A stretch of DNA of 64,000 nt from Leptospiraceae bacterium (GCA_024233865.1 JACKPA010000018.1:82522-146521), one strand, 5' to 3'; shown: positions 1 to 8,865, numbered from the stretch's first letter. The notes: generated from the sequence alone by a model not told the origin. Numbers and translations are program-made.

Positions 1-2
1 AT

Positions 3-134
3 GGAGAAGTGATAGTATTTTTTGTTATGGCTATAGCTGCTGCGGAAGCAGGAGTTGGACTTGCCATTTTGATTGCTATCCATAGACAAAAGAAAACGAT
101 CAACGTTGATGAAATAAATTTATTAAAATGGTAG
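3..134 (+). CDS. nuoK: NADH-quinone oxidoreductase subunit K (NuoK), C-terminal end only
   Basis: The first 43 codons of the window read in frame 3 and end in TAG four bases before the nuoL start. The peptide holds a transmembrane stretch rich in Ala, Val and Ile with the run AAAEAGVGLAI, then a short hydrophilic tail. In NuoK this is the last membrane helix, carrying the conserved Glu within an AEAxVGL motif. NuoK is a small three-helix membrane subunit of respiratory complex I that takes part in proton translocation. The placement directly before nuoL fits the usual nuoJ-nuoK-nuoL order. The gene starts outside the window, so its length and start cannot be judged. Confidence 0.9.
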   Translation, partial: GEVIVFFVMAIAAAEAGVGLAILIAIHRQKKTINVDEINLLKW

Positions 135-138
135 GTGT

Positions 139-2079
139 ATGTTAGACTATTTCCACCTTGCAATCTTGCTTCCCTTAGCGGGCTTTTTATTTAATGGCTT
201 ATTTTACAAAAAGATTTCCAATACCGTATCGGCGGTAGTAGGGATTTCTGCCATTGCAATTCCTTTTGTAATTGTTTTTGGCACGTTTTTAGACTTTGAT
301 ACAACCAAGGTAAATCCAAAACTATTTATTTTATTACCTTGGATAGAAGCCGGAAACTTTAAGGTAGACTTTGCCTATCAGATTGATCAGCTTTCTCTTT
401 ATATGGCAATGATCATTACCGGAATTGGTTCGCTTATTCACCTGTATAGCGTTGGTTATATGAAAGGTGAGCCTGGCTTTAATCGGTTTTTTGCCTATTT
501 GAACTTATTTATTTTTTCCATGCTCAACCTTGTTTTGGCTGATAATCTTGTTCTTATGTTTTTGGGTTGGGAAGGTGTTGGGCTTTGCTCTTATTTGCTT
601 ATTGGTTTTGATTACCACAAATCGAGCGCAGCCAATGCCGGAATGAAAGCATTTATAGTGAATCGTATTGGTGACGTAGGTTTTGCCGTTGGAATTTTTG
701 CAACCTATTGGTTTTTAGGAAGCGTTAAATACGTGGATATTATGGAAAGGATGCCAAGTGTTATCGCTTATCGAGAAGTGATAGACTTTGTTGCTCTTGC
801 CTTTTTTATAGGTGCCATAGGAAAATCAGCACAAATTCCATTGTATGTTTGGCTACCGGATGCTATGGCTGGTCCGACCCCCGTTTCTGCTCTGATCCAT
901 GCTGCTACAATGGTAACGGCTGGTGTATTTATGATTGCAAGGCTCAATCCCATATTTATGGCGGCTCATATTACAAGTGAATACATCGCCATAACCGGAG
1001 CAGTAACAGCGTTTTTTGCCGCAACCATAGGTCTCTATCAAACCGACATCAAAAAGGTTTTGGCTTATTCTACCGTTTCTCAGCTGGGATATATGTTTCT
1101 GGCAATGGGTGTGGGGGCATATACTGCCGGAATGTTTCACCTGATGACTCACGCATTTTTTAAAGCTCTTTTGTTCCTTGGTTCCGGATCAGTTATTCAC
1201 GCCATGCACCATGAGCAAGACATGAGAAATATGGGAAACCTGAAAGGCTACATGAAGGTGACACTGATTACGTTCCTTTTGGGAACTCTTGCCATTAGCG
1301 GGATTCCTCCTTTTAGCGGATTTTTTTCCAAAGACTTGATTTTGGAAAAGGCGTTTTTCCACCATGGGATTGGACCAGTGCTTTGGGGAATAGGTATTGC
1401 CGGAGCTGTTTGTACGGCTTTTTATATGTTTCGGCTTGTATTTCTTACCTTTTTTGGCGAAGAACGAATTGATCATCATGTAAAAAAACATTTGCACGAA
1501 TCACCATGGACTATCACGGTTCCTTTGGTAATTCTTGCCATTGGTTCTACCTTTGCCGGACTTTTGCAAGTCCCTCATTTGTTTTTGGGTGGAGTTGACA
1601 AGCTAAACAATTTTTTTGCACCTATATTTTCCGAAGGTGAGTTTGTAATTAAAGCTTGGGGGATCGTTTCTCATCCACACGAAGCAAGTTTGTCAACAGA
1701 GTTGATTTTGTTGGCTGTATCTATTGGAATCGCAGTTTTGGGGATAGTTTTTTCTTATAAAATTTTTATCTTAGATAAATCAGTTCCACCGGAAGACGCA
1801 AAAATCCTCGGTTTTCCTAAAGTTTTGTACAACAAATACTATATTGATGAATTGTACAATGCTATTGTAGTGCAACCTCTTATCAAGTTGTCCGAGTTTT
1901 TGGCTAAGATTGTGGATAGCAAATTTATTGATGGAATTGTAGAGGGGGTAGGGAAACTCTTTTTGGCGATATCCCAGGGAACAAGAAAGATTCAAACGGG
2001 GATTGTCGGAGATTATGCACTTTCTATAGTGATTGGAACAATTGCAATTCTTGCTTATTTATTAATGCGAGGAGCTTAA
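139..2079 (+). CDS. nuoL: NADH-quinone oxidoreductase subunit L (NuoL)
   Basis: Large antiporter-like membrane subunit of complex I, 646 residues, which is normal for NuoL. Most of the chain is hydrophobic helices. The conserved Glu of the GWEGVG motif lies near residue 145, and the proton-channel segment with GKSAQ and LPDAMAGPTPVSALIH lies near residues 228-255. The tail after residue 540 has the features of the long lateral helix plus a final membrane helix. ATG follows the nuoK stop by four bases with GTAGGTG just upstream. It works with NuoM and NuoN as one of three proton-pumping modules. The last 24 bases of the gene are part of an imperfect 28-bp direct repeat whose second copy lies just before nuoM, so the gene end was involved in a rearrangement. 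Confidence 0.97.
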   Translation: MLDYFHLAILLPLAGFLFNGLFYKKISNTVSAVVGISAIAIPFVIVFGTFLDFDTTKVNPKLFILLPWIEAGNFKVDFAYQIDQLSLYMAMIITGIGSLIHLYSVGYMKGEPGFNRFFAYLNLFIFSMLNLVLADNLVLMFLGWEGVGLCSYLLIGFDYHKSSAANAGMKAFIVNRIGDVGFAVGIFATYWFLGSVKYVDIMERMPSVIAYREVIDFVALAFFIGAIGKSAQIPLYVWLPDAMAGPTPVSALIHAATMVTAGVFMIARLNPIFMAAHITSEYIAITGAVTAFFAATIGLYQTDIKKVLAYSTVSQLGYMFLAMGVGAYTAGMFHLMTHAFFKALLFLGSGSVIHAMHHEQDMRNMGNLKGYMKVTLITFLLGTLAISGIPPFSGFFSKDLILEKAFFHHGIGPVLWGIGIAGAVCTAFYMFRLVFLTFFGEERIDHHVKKHLHESPWTITVPLVILAIGSTFAGLLQVPHLFLGGVDKLNNFFAPIFSEGEFVIKAWGIVSHPHEASLSTELILLAVSIGIAVLGIVFSYKIFILDKSVPPEDAKILGFPKVLYNKYYIDELYNAIVVQPLIKLSEFLAKIVDSKFIDGIVEGVGKLFLAISQGTRKIQTGIVGDYALSIVIGTIAILAYLLMRGA

Positions 2080-2083
2080 AAGT
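2056..2083 (+). repeat. Direct repeat copy 1 (28 bp) at the end of nuoL
   Basis: This stretch covers the last codons of nuoL, including a GAGGAG motif and the stop codon. It matches 2297-2324 at 25 of 28 positions by hand alignment. The two copies bracket about 213 bp with no convincing ORF between nuoL and nuoM. The GAGGAG here looks like the ancestral ribosome binding site of nuoM, suggesting that nuoM once started about ten bases after the nuoL stop. Confidence 0.8.
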
Positions 2084-2296
2084 GGACCATGATTGGTTAA
2101 ATTCACCAAGGAAATGCCGATTATTTGCCTGATGTATTAGTAGCTGATGGAGAATGGTAATTTAAACCATGGTTGCAATCTCAATTTCCAAAAAGTAATT
2201 TGAACCACTAAAAAAAACTTGTTTTAAATAACTCAAATTTCAGTATGAGAAAAAGAAATAGATATGAATTGGGAGTTTAAGAGATACTATCCTCCC

Positions 2297-2324
2297 TATT
2301 TATTAATGCTCGGAGCTTATAAGT
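2297..2324 (+). repeat. Direct repeat copy 2 (28 bp) immediately before nuoM, supplies its ribosome binding site
   Basis: Second copy of the nuoL-end sequence, 25/28 identical to 2056-2083, ending one base before the nuoM ATG. It carries CGGAG in place of GAGGAG about eight bases before the start codon, so it still acts as a plausible ribosome binding site. The 2084-2296 stretch between the copies has only short broken frames, and I recognise nothing in it. Confidence 0.8.
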
Positions 2325-3965
2325 ATGCCGGAAACAATACTTTCTTGGATTATATTTTCACCCATTGTTGGGATATTACTTATCATTTTGGTGAAAAACC
2401 AAACTTTGATTAAATGGATTAGTGCGATTACAACCTTTATTACCTTTGCAATTAGTCTTCCGTTAATGTTTTTATTTGATGCGTCAAACTCTAGTTTGCA
2501 ATTTGTTCATAAAATCCCTGTTTGGATTGTATCGGGGAATTTTACTGTAGATTATCATTTTGGTTTGGATGGCGTAGCGTTATTACTTTTTGTTCTGACG
2601 AGCTTTTTGTTTTTTATTTCTAGCGTAGGTTCTTGGACGTATATCAAAAAGAGGCTAAAAGAATTTTACATTTCCCTATTAATGCTGGAAGTTGGCGTTT
2701 TGGGAGTATTTGCCGCTGCCAATCTCGTTCTATTTTACGTTTTTTGGGAATTGATGCTTATTCCAATGGCTTTACTCATTGGCGTATGGGGTGGTGAAAG
2801 AAGGATATACGCTGCCGTTAAATTTTTTCTTTATACAATGGCTGGCTCTGTTCTTATGCTTGCCGGTATACTCATTATTTATTTCAAAACCGGAATCATT
2901 TCCATCGAGGGATTGTCTACTTTCCCTACACACGTTTTTTCGCCCGAATTGCAGGTTTTTCTATTTGTAGCTTTTGCCTTGAGTTTTGCCATAAAGATTC
3001 CGGTTTTCCCGGTGCATACTTGGTTACCGGATGCCCACACAGAAGCTCCGACTGCCGGTTCCGTTATCCTTGCCGGTGTTCTCTTGAAAATGGGGACTTA
3101 TGGATTTATACGTTTTTGTATCCCGTTTTTTCCGGCTGTTTCCTTGGAATATCGAAGTGCCATTATGCTTTTATCTGTAATTGGAATTGTTTATGGTGCC
3201 CTGGTTGCAATGGTTCAAAAAGATGGGAAAAAGCTAATTGCCTACAGTTCGGTTTCCCACTTAGGCTTTTGTTTATTGGGTTTAATGACCTTAACAGAGG
3301 AAGGGGTTTTGGGTGGAATGTTACAGATGGTCAATCATGGGGTCTCAACGGGTATGTTGTTCTTGATGATAGGGATGATATATGAGAGAACTCACACCAG
3401 GCTCATAGCTGACTATGGTGGAATTGCCAAAGTTGTGCCGGTTTTTGCTACTTTTTTTATGATAGCAATGCTTTCTTCTGTGGGACTTCCCGGAACCAAC
3501 GGATTTGTGGGTGAATTTTTGGTTCTTTTAGGTACTTTTAAGGTGAATTATATTTTTGGAATCATTGCCGGAACAGGAGTTGTTTGGGCAGCGTGTTATC
3601 TTTTATGGTTTACCAAAAGATTTTTGTTTGGTGAAATTACCAATCGTAGCAATGAAGTTCTCGAAGACTTGAATACCAGGGAAATTGCTTTACTTATTCC
3701 TCTTGTTGTTTTGATATTTTGGTTTGGAATTTATCCGAAAACTTTTATGAAATATTTGGAGCCAAGTGCCAGAGTATACCTGAATTCTGCCTCCGTTTTA
3801 TCTATCCAACAAAGAGCAGAAAAAACACCCAAATTAAGACTTTATACAAACTACAATACTTTGGGAGTAATGCCAAATACTTATGAAAGAAGGTTGGCGG
3901 ACCATATTGGAAAATATGTTGTTAATCCCCAACAAATCATTATCAAAGAAAATCAGCCTCAATAA
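2325..3965 (+). CDS. nuoM: NADH-quinone oxidoreductase subunit M (NuoM)
   Basis: Second antiporter-like subunit of complex I, 546 residues, close to the usual NuoM length. It is strongly hydrophobic, with the conserved Glu in YVFWELMLIPM near residue 145 and the channel motif AIKIPVFPVHTWLPDAHTEAP near residue 225-245, followed by GSVILAGVLLKMG. These are the defining NuoM signatures. The hydrophilic end after residue 490 is longer than in many NuoM proteins and carries no motif I know. The start is set by ATG after a duplicated copy of the nuoL end (repeat at 2297-2324). It is co-oriented with nuoL and nuoN, with 14 bases to nuoN. It pumps protons in the cytoplasmic membrane together with NuoL and NuoN. 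Confidence 0.97.
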   Translation: MPETILSWIIFSPIVGILLIILVKNQTLIKWISAITTFITFAISLPLMFLFDASNSSLQFVHKIPVWIVSGNFTVDYHFGLDGVALLLFVLTSFLFFISSVGSWTYIKKRLKEFYISLLMLEVGVLGVFAAANLVLFYVFWELMLIPMALLIGVWGGERRIYAAVKFFLYTMAGSVLMLAGILIIYFKTGIISIEGLSTFPTHVFSPELQVFLFVAFALSFAIKIPVFPVHTWLPDAHTEAPTAGSVILAGVLLKMGTYGFIRFCIPFFPAVSLEYRSAIMLLSVIGIVYGALVAMVQKDGKKLIAYSSVSHLGFCLLGLMTLTEEGVLGGMLQMVNHGVSTGMLFLMIGMIYERTHTRLIADYGGIAKVVPVFATFFMIAMLSSVGLPGTNGFVGEFLVLLGTFKVNYIFGIIAGTGVVWAACYLLWFTKRFLFGEITNRSNEVLEDLNTREIALLIPLVVLIFWFGIYPKTFMKYLEPSARVYLNSASVLSIQQRAEKTPKLRLYTNYNTLGVMPNTYERRLADHIGKYVVNPQQIIIKENQPQ

Positions 3966-3979
3966 TAAGAGATTAAATT

Positions 3980-5422
3980 ATGAATCTAATACCAGAAATA
4001 AAAGACTTACTTTCCATTCTTCCTGCGATCATACTTAGTGCCGGAGGAATCCTATTTTTAGTGATCCAATTTATTTTTCACCACAATGATCATAAAATTA
4101 TACGCTTTTTAACGGGTATGGTTTTGATTGGAACGCTTTGGTCTTTGTGCACAACATCATTTATTAATCCGGGGTACGGAAGCTATTTCAAAGGACAAAT
4201 ACGACTTTCCAACCTAACATTTTGGTTGAATACAATTTATGCGATTACGGCTTTTTTAACTATTTTGGCTTCTCCAAGAGTGCTAAGGCAGCATGATGTA
4301 AGTTTTCCCGAATTTTATCCTTTGTTGCTGTTTTCTGTGGTTGGGATGTTTTTTATGACAACAGGTTCTGACCTGATAGTTATCTTTATAGGTTTGGAAA
4401 TTCTATCCATTTCTCTTTATATCATGATTGGAATGGCAAGAAATTCTATTTCCTGTTTGGAAGCTACAATGAAATATTTTTTATTGGGTGCTTTTACGTC
4501 CGGTTTTATGCTGATGGGGATTGCTTTTATGTATGGTGCAAGCGGTTCGACCCTATTAAAAGACGCTTTGTATCCGATGTTCGCAGGTAGTGAGCCGTAC
4601 GCTTTGTATTCCAAACTTGGTTTTGGGCTTTTTATTGTAGGTGTTTCTTTTAAAGTAGCTCTGGTTCCTTTCCATTCTTGGACACCCGATGTTTACGAAG
4701 GTGCTCTCACCACCATTACAGGTTATATGGCATCCGGACCAAAAGCTGCTGCTATGGGACTTATGCTTGTGTTATTTCAATATTTTCCAACCTACAACTA
4801 TGATTTAACTTGGAATATTATGCTTGGTGTGATCGCTGCGATTTCCATGACTTTAGGAAACGTATTGGCACTCAGGCAAGATAACATCAAACGGGTATTG
4901 GCTTATTCTTCCATTTCCCATGCCGGTTATGTAGTTGCGGGGATTGTATGTGGTGCCAAATGGACGGTAGTGTACTATTTAATTATGTATTCTTTTATGA
5001 ATATTGCGGGATTTTCTATTTTAGCCTTTTTGGAAAACGGAAAATTGGTTATAACCTACAATTCTCTCAAGCACTTGGTAAAAACAAACCCTTTCACTTC
5101 TTTTGCTCTTTTGGTTGTGTTTTTTTCTTTAGGTGGCATACCACCTTTAGGTGGCTTCTGGACTAAGTTATTTCTTTTTCAAGAAATTGCAAAGTCAAAC
5201 GATCCGATAAACAGAATCTTATTGATACTTGGAGTTATTAATTCAGCCATTGCCATATACTACTACTTGCGGGTTACCGTGTCAGCCTTTATGAGTGAAG
5301 ATTCAGGAGAAGTGGCAAACTCGGAGCCAATTCAAACAAGTTGGGGTATATCCGTTGCTGCTACCATGAGTATATTTTTTATTATGTTTGGTTGGATCGT
5401 ATTCTATCCATCCAGTTTATAA
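3980..5422 (+). CDS. nuoN: NADH-quinone oxidoreductase subunit N (NuoN)
   Basis: Third antiporter-like subunit of complex I, 480 residues, a typical NuoN length. It has about 14 hydrophobic helices, the conserved Glu in IGLEILSISLYIMIG near residue 138, the channel Lys in FKVALVPFHSWTPDVYEGA near residue 224, and RVLAYSSISHAGY near residue 305. The ATG follows the nuoM stop by 14 bases with AAGAGATT upstream. It closes the nuo cluster, and bioD begins eight bases after its stop, so bioD is probably read from the same transcript. Confidence 0.97.
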   Translation: MNLIPEIKDLLSILPAIILSAGGILFLVIQFIFHHNDHKIIRFLTGMVLIGTLWSLCTTSFINPGYGSYFKGQIRLSNLTFWLNTIYAITAFLTILASPRVLRQHDVSFPEFYPLLLFSVVGMFFMTTGSDLIVIFIGLEILSISLYIMIGMARNSISCLEATMKYFLLGAFTSGFMLMGIAFMYGASGSTLLKDALYPMFAGSEPYALYSKLGFGLFIVGVSFKVALVPFHSWTPDVYEGALTTITGYMASGPKAAAMGLMLVLFQYFPTYNYDLTWNIMLGVIAAISMTLGNVLALRQDNIKRVLAYSSISHAGYVVAGIVCGAKWTVVYYLIMYSFMNIAGFSILAFLENGKLVITYNSLKHLVKTNPFTSFALLVVFFSLGGIPPLGGFWTKLFLFQEIAKSNDPINRILLILGVINSAIAIYYYLRVTVSAFMSEDSGEVANSEPIQTSWGISVAATMSIFFIMFGWIVFYPSSL

Positions 5423-5430
5423 AATAGCTT

Positions 5431-6099
5431 TTGTTGTTTATTACCGCCACAGGAACTGACGTAGGAAAAACGATGTTTTCTGCGTTGGTTATGGCTTGTT
5501 ATGGAAGTGAGTTAAATCTTGTTTATTGGAAACCCATACAAACAGGTCAAGATAGCGATACTACAAAGCTAAAAAAACTGACAGGCTTACCCGAAATCCA
5601 CTTTCGAGAGAGCCTTTATCATTTTGCTTATCCGGCAGCACCCCATTATGCCGGCTGCTTAGAAGGAATACAAATTGATACGGATATATTTTCCCAAAAT
5701 TTACTGAAATTTGCAAACTCTAATCATATAATTGAAGGAGTAGGGGGACTAAATGTTCCGGTAAATGACTCAAAGCTTGTTATTGATATACTTGCCATTC
5801 TAAAAATGCCAGTTATTTTGGTTGTCTCTCCTGGTTTGGGAACCATAAACCACAGCCTTCTTTCTCTTGAAGCACTTCAAAACAGAAATATACCGATTCT
5901 TGGTTTTTATGTGTATGGAAGAAAAAATGATTTATTGGAAAATAATATCCATACAATTCAAATATTTAGTGGGGTTACTTGCTTGGGAAGTTTAGATGTG
6001 CCTGTGAGTATACAAGCTTCTGAAGACTTTGTTCTGTTTACAAAAGAGAATTTTGATTCGGAAGGAAGGGTTAAGAAGGTTTTGACGCGGGAATTATAA
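5431..6099 (+). CDS. bioD: ATP-dependent dethiobiotin synthetase BioD
   Basis: BioD closes the ureido ring of dethiobiotin from diaminopelargonic acid, CO2 and ATP, the penultimate step of biotin synthesis. The 222-residue chain has the BioD-type P-loop GTDVGKT at residues 8-14, YWKPIQTG near 34-41 with the catalytic Lys, and the switch motif EGVGGLNVP near residues 101-109. No ATG fits; the P-loop spacing requires TTG at 5431 or the next codon, also TTG. It follows nuoN by eight bases without a clear ribosome binding site. The last 45 bases, plus a few bases past the stop, match 7755-7807, the end of the downstream histidine kinase read in reverse, so the last dozen residues may have been acquired or reshaped by rearrangement. 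No other bio gene is in the window. Confidence 0.93.
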   Translation: MLFITATGTDVGKTMFSALVMACYGSELNLVYWKPIQTGQDSDTTKLKKLTGLPEIHFRESLYHFAYPAAPHYAGCLEGIQIDTDIFSQNLLKFANSNHIIEGVGGLNVPVNDSKLVIDILAILKMPVILVVSPGLGTINHSLLSLEALQNRNIPILGFYVYGRKNDLLENNIHTIQIFSGVTCLGSLDVPVSIQASEDFVLFTKENFDSEGRVKKVLTREL

Positions 6100-6107
6100 T
6101 GAAAAAG
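6055..6107 (+). repeat. Direct repeat copy 1 (53 bp) across the bioD stop
   Basis: Matches 7755-7807 at 44 of 53 positions by hand alignment, in the same orientation. Here it encodes the bioD C-terminus. Read on the minus strand it encodes IIIPASKPS and a stop, almost the same as the end of the hybrid kinase (ITIPASKPS). The two copies bracket about 1.65 kb holding a small secreted-protein gene and a surface-repeat gene. Confidence 0.8.
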
Positions 6108-6178
6108 AGCATTTGCATTTTGTTTACTTATTAAAACAGAAGTTGTGAATTCAGCAGTAGGAAAGATGAGTAAATATC

Positions 6179-6439
6179 CTACTTATGATAAGGACATATT
6201 ATAATATTTGCTCGATTTATTAGACAGTAATAAGTGGTGCCTTTGCATGTAGCTATGTAATTATAATATACGATTGTACCATCACTCAATGTTTTTTTCA
6301 ATCCTAAAAATTCCCAATCTTGCAGCTCAATCTCATCCTCCGTGCAAGAAGGGATGTTTTTTAAAATTTTCCGCTTTGTTATGGTTTCATTCATACAACA
6401 GAATAATAACAGTACTAGCAGTATAGCTTTCTTTTTCAT
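6179..6439 (-). CDS. Small secreted or lipoprotein-like hypothetical protein
   Basis: An 86-residue ORF beginning MKKKAILLVLLLFCC, a short positively charged start followed by a hydrophobic core and two Cys, which is consistent with a signal peptide and possibly a non-canonical spirochaetal lipobox ending at Cys14 or Cys15. The mature part has four more Cys (near residues 32, 65, 72 and 82), which could form disulfides outside the cytoplasm. I recognise no family. It sits alone on the minus strand, divergent from the surface-repeat gene at 6541, inside the segment bracketed by the 53-bp direct repeats. AAAGAGTTGTAAT upstream of ATG contains a weak ribosome binding site. It is short, so it could still be a chance ORF. 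Confidence 0.55.
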   Translation of the reverse strand: MKKKAILLVLLLFCCMNETITKRKILKNIPSCTEDEIELQDWEFLGLKKTLSDGTIVYYNYIATCKGTTYYCLINRANIIICPYHK

Positions 6440-6540
6440 ATTACAACTCTTTTTGAAATGTATATACCATTGCTATAAAAAGGAAATACAAATTTAATTG
6501 ACCAAATATTCTATCAAGTTTTCTGGTTTATAAACTTATC

Positions 6541-7707
6541 ATGAAAAAAAATATAACTATACTGTTTTCTATACTTTTCCTTTTTTTATTTAACCCTATT
6601 TCTCTCTTTTCTCATGGGTATGTAATTTGGGAAGATGAAAAAGAACTTAAACCGGAATATACTCCAGGTATCTTGAACAAATTCGGATTGGGAATCTTCC
6701 CACCGGATTTGGCTATCAACCATGATGCAAACTTCAAATTGATTCAATTTAATCCCTGGTATGGAAAAGCCAAAGACTTGTATGGTTTTCATTTTGGAGG
6801 AGCAAATGCCATACAGGGCGGAAAATACGAAGACGGTACAGACAGAATTTCCAATTTTGCAGGAATATCTTTTGCGATCCTTGCAAACCAATACGGGAAA
6901 AATACAAATTCATTTGGCTTTACTTATGGAGCACTCAATTATTTTGAAGGTAAATATACTGGAATTTCTTTTGCCTCCTTAAATGTGGTCAAGTCCGATC
7001 ATGCAGGCATGTTGACAGGGTTTGCATTTAATCAAATAGATGCAGATTTTACTGGTATGTCGATAAGCATAGGAAATTTTATATCCAAAAATTTTAATGG
7101 CATCGCTATTAGTGGCTTGGTAGGGTGGATTAAACTGGATTCGGAATTCAAAGGTGTTTATGTCGGAGGAATTTTGAACACTTTTCGTGGAGAAATGAAA
7201 GGAGTATTGTTAGGTGGAGTATTTAATAGTTTTTTGAACAACTTTACAGGTTTGGTACTAGGATTCCAAAATTACGATGGATTGTATTTGGAAAAAAACC
7301 CGAGAGGTAAAATAAGCGGTGTCGTTATCGGGCTTTTCAACGACCTTAGAGATCCAGGAGTTACGATAGGAATATCCAACATTATCAGAGGTGATTTGTC
7401 CTATGTATCAGCTGGTGGGATTAATATTATCAAAAAAGATTCTTCAGGTTTTAACTTTGGTGTTTTTGGTAATTATGTTGGTGGAAACAATAATGGAACT
7501 GAAATTGGAACACTAGGAAATATTAATATGGGGGTTTCGTATTCTTTCCAGTTTGGAGCTTTTAACTACGCAGAAGAATCAAAAGGTATTCAAATTGGTC
7601 TTATAAATTATACGTCCAAAAAAGCACGATTTCAAATAGGTTTATTGAATATTGCCTTAGAAAATCCTATACCCGTTTTCCCTTTCATTAATTTTTCTTT
7701 ACTATGA
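6541..7707 (+). CDS. LA_2272-type surface repeat-containing protein
   Basis: A 388-residue protein with a clear signal peptide (about residues 1-24, ending near LFSHG) followed by a ladder of short Gly-rich beta repeats of the form aromatic/Thr-Gly-hydrophobic-x-hydrophobic-x-x-hydrophobic-N, for example FTGMSISIGN, FNGIAISGLV, FKGVYVGGILN and MKGVLLGGVFN. This regular pattern, about 18-22 residues per turn, is what I know as the LA_2272 family of Leptospira surface repeat proteins, probably a beta-solenoid or barrel at the outer membrane. Function is unknown. It lies in the segment bracketed by 53-bp direct repeats, so it may be an acquired locus. The chain ends FINFSLL, hydrophobic and aromatic like many outer-membrane proteins. 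Confidence 0.75.
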   Translation: MKKNITILFSILFLFLFNPISLFSHGYVIWEDEKELKPEYTPGILNKFGLGIFPPDLAINHDANFKLIQFNPWYGKAKDLYGFHFGGANAIQGGKYEDGTDRISNFAGISFAILANQYGKNTNSFGFTYGALNYFEGKYTGISFASLNVVKSDHAGMLTGFAFNQIDADFTGMSISIGNFISKNFNGIAISGLVGWIKLDSEFKGVYVGGILNTFRGEMKGVLLGGVFNSFLNNFTGLVLGFQNYDGLYLEKNPRGKISGVVIGLFNDLRDPGVTIGISNIIRGDLSYVSAGGINIIKKDSSGFNFGVFGNYVGGNNNGTEIGTLGNINMGVSYSFQFGAFNYAEESKGIQIGLINYTSKKARFQIGLLNIALENPIPVFPFINFSLL

Positions 7708-7754
7708 AATATTCGAAGCTAAATCTTGAATTAAAAAATTGTCAACTGGTCGAA

Positions 7755-7807
7755 AATCCGGATGAAAGGGTTAAGAGGGTTTTGATGCAGGAATTGTAAT
7801 GAAAAAA
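7755..7807 (+). repeat. Direct repeat copy 2 (53 bp) across the end of the hybrid kinase
   Basis: Second copy of the sequence at 6055-6107 (44/53 identical). Here the minus strand encodes the last residues and stop of the hybrid kinase, while the plus strand still reads as a relic of the bioD end (ERVKRVLMQEL and a stop). This supports an ancestral arrangement in which bioD and the kinase were convergent and overlapped, before the 1.65-kb segment came between them. Confidence 0.8.
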
Positions 7808-8865
7808 CAACTTCCTCTGTCTAATTCACTTTCCGCCCAAATTTTCCCTTCGTGTTTTTCAACAAATTCTTTGCAGATGATCAGACCAAGACCTGTTCCG
7901 GATTCACCGTTGGTGCCGGGTTGGATGTAGTGCTCATCTATTCGAAATAGCTTATTCTTATTTTCTTCACTCATTCCTATGCCGGTATCAGCAATTGCCA
8001 GAGTTGTAAAATTTTCAGTAGTGTTTGCACTTATGGTAACCTTACCATTTGTATGCGTAAACTTAATTGCGTTGGTTACTAAGTTTTGTATTACCGTATT
8101 AAGCATATTTAAGTCTCCAAAGATAGATGCGTTTTCAGGTATCTGTTTTATAATTTGAATATTTTTTTCTTCTGCATTGCTTGTAAAGAAATCAATAATT
8201 TTTTGAATAAAGTCATTAAGAGCATAATTTTCTGGTTGGAACTTGATGCTGTTTGTCTGGGACCTTGCCCATTCCAAAAGATTAAGAAGTAAATCATAAC
8301 CTGATTTCGTACTGGAATGAATAAAAGAAGCGAGTTCTTTTATTCTATTTGTATCATAGTGTTCTGCTCTTGCTGCCAGTATCTCTGATAACCCAAGAAT
8401 AGAATGAAAAGGGTTTTTTAAGTCATGAGCTATAATGGAAAAAAATTTATCTTTCATTGCATTCAATTCTTTGAGCTTTTTATTTTGTTTTTGGAGATTA
8501 ATGTGAGTTTTGACTCTCACAATGAGCTCTTCTTGGTTGAAAGGTTTGGTAATGTAATCTACTCCGCCAATTTGAAAACCTTTTGTAACACTCTCCATAT
8601 CGGTTTTGGCTGTTAAAAAAATAATTGGTATTTCTTTTGTAATTGGGTTTTCTTTTAGTTTCTCGCATACATCAAAACCACTGAGTTTTGGCATCATAAT
8701 ATCTAGTAAAATCAAATCATAAGGGTTTTTCAAAGCATTTTCTATGGCAGATTGTCCGTCTGTTGCATAATTGATTCGATACCCTGAGGATTTCAGCATA
8801 TTTCCTATTAATTGGATGTTTCGAAGCACATCATCTACAACTAATATGATTGGTTCTTGTTCCAT
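7771..8865 (-). CDS. Response regulator-histidine kinase hybrid protein
   Basis: A 364-residue soluble protein with an N-terminal receiver domain followed by a kinase core. Receiver residues are visible: Asp11 and Asp12, phospho-acceptor Asp55 in LLDIMMP, and Lys107 in ITKPF. The kinase part has the H-box His147 in FFSIIAHDLKNPF, an N-box with NLVTNAIKF, and G-boxes DTGIGM and GTGLGL. There is no membrane segment, so it probably takes its input by phosphotransfer or partner proteins. The ATG at 8865 starts directly before the receiver; the longer TTG reading from 8901 adds twelve residues with no domain and no ribosome binding site. The partial kinase at the end of the window has a very similar core. 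Its 3' end is part of the 53-bp direct repeat. Confidence 0.92.
   Translation of the reverse strand: MEQEPIILVVDDVLRNIQLIGNMLKSSGYRINYATDGQSAIENALKNPYDLILLDIMMPKLSGFDVCEKLKENPITKEIPIIFLTAKTDMESVTKGFQIGGVDYITKPFNQEELIVRVKTHINLQKQNKKLKELNAMKDKFFSIIAHDLKNPFHSILGLSEILAARAEHYDTNRIKELASFIHSSTKSGYDLLLNLLEWARSQTNSIKFQPENYALNDFIQKIIDFFTSNAEEKNIQIIKQIPENASIFGDLNMLNTVIQNLVTNAIKFTHTNGKVTISANTTENFTTLAIADTGIGMSEENKNKLFRIDEHYIQPGTNGESGTGLGLIICKEFVEKHEGKIWAESELDRGSCFFITIPASKPS

Noticed and set aside
2084..2296. Possible gene remnant with reading LPDVLVADGEW in the nuoL-nuoM insert
   Set aside because: Only a short stretch reads through; it slightly recalls a Uma2 motif but is too short to support any family.
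5423..5430. Biotin-related riboswitch or operator before bioD
   Set aside because: Only eight bases separate nuoN and bioD, leaving no room for a leader; no BirA-type palindrome is seen.
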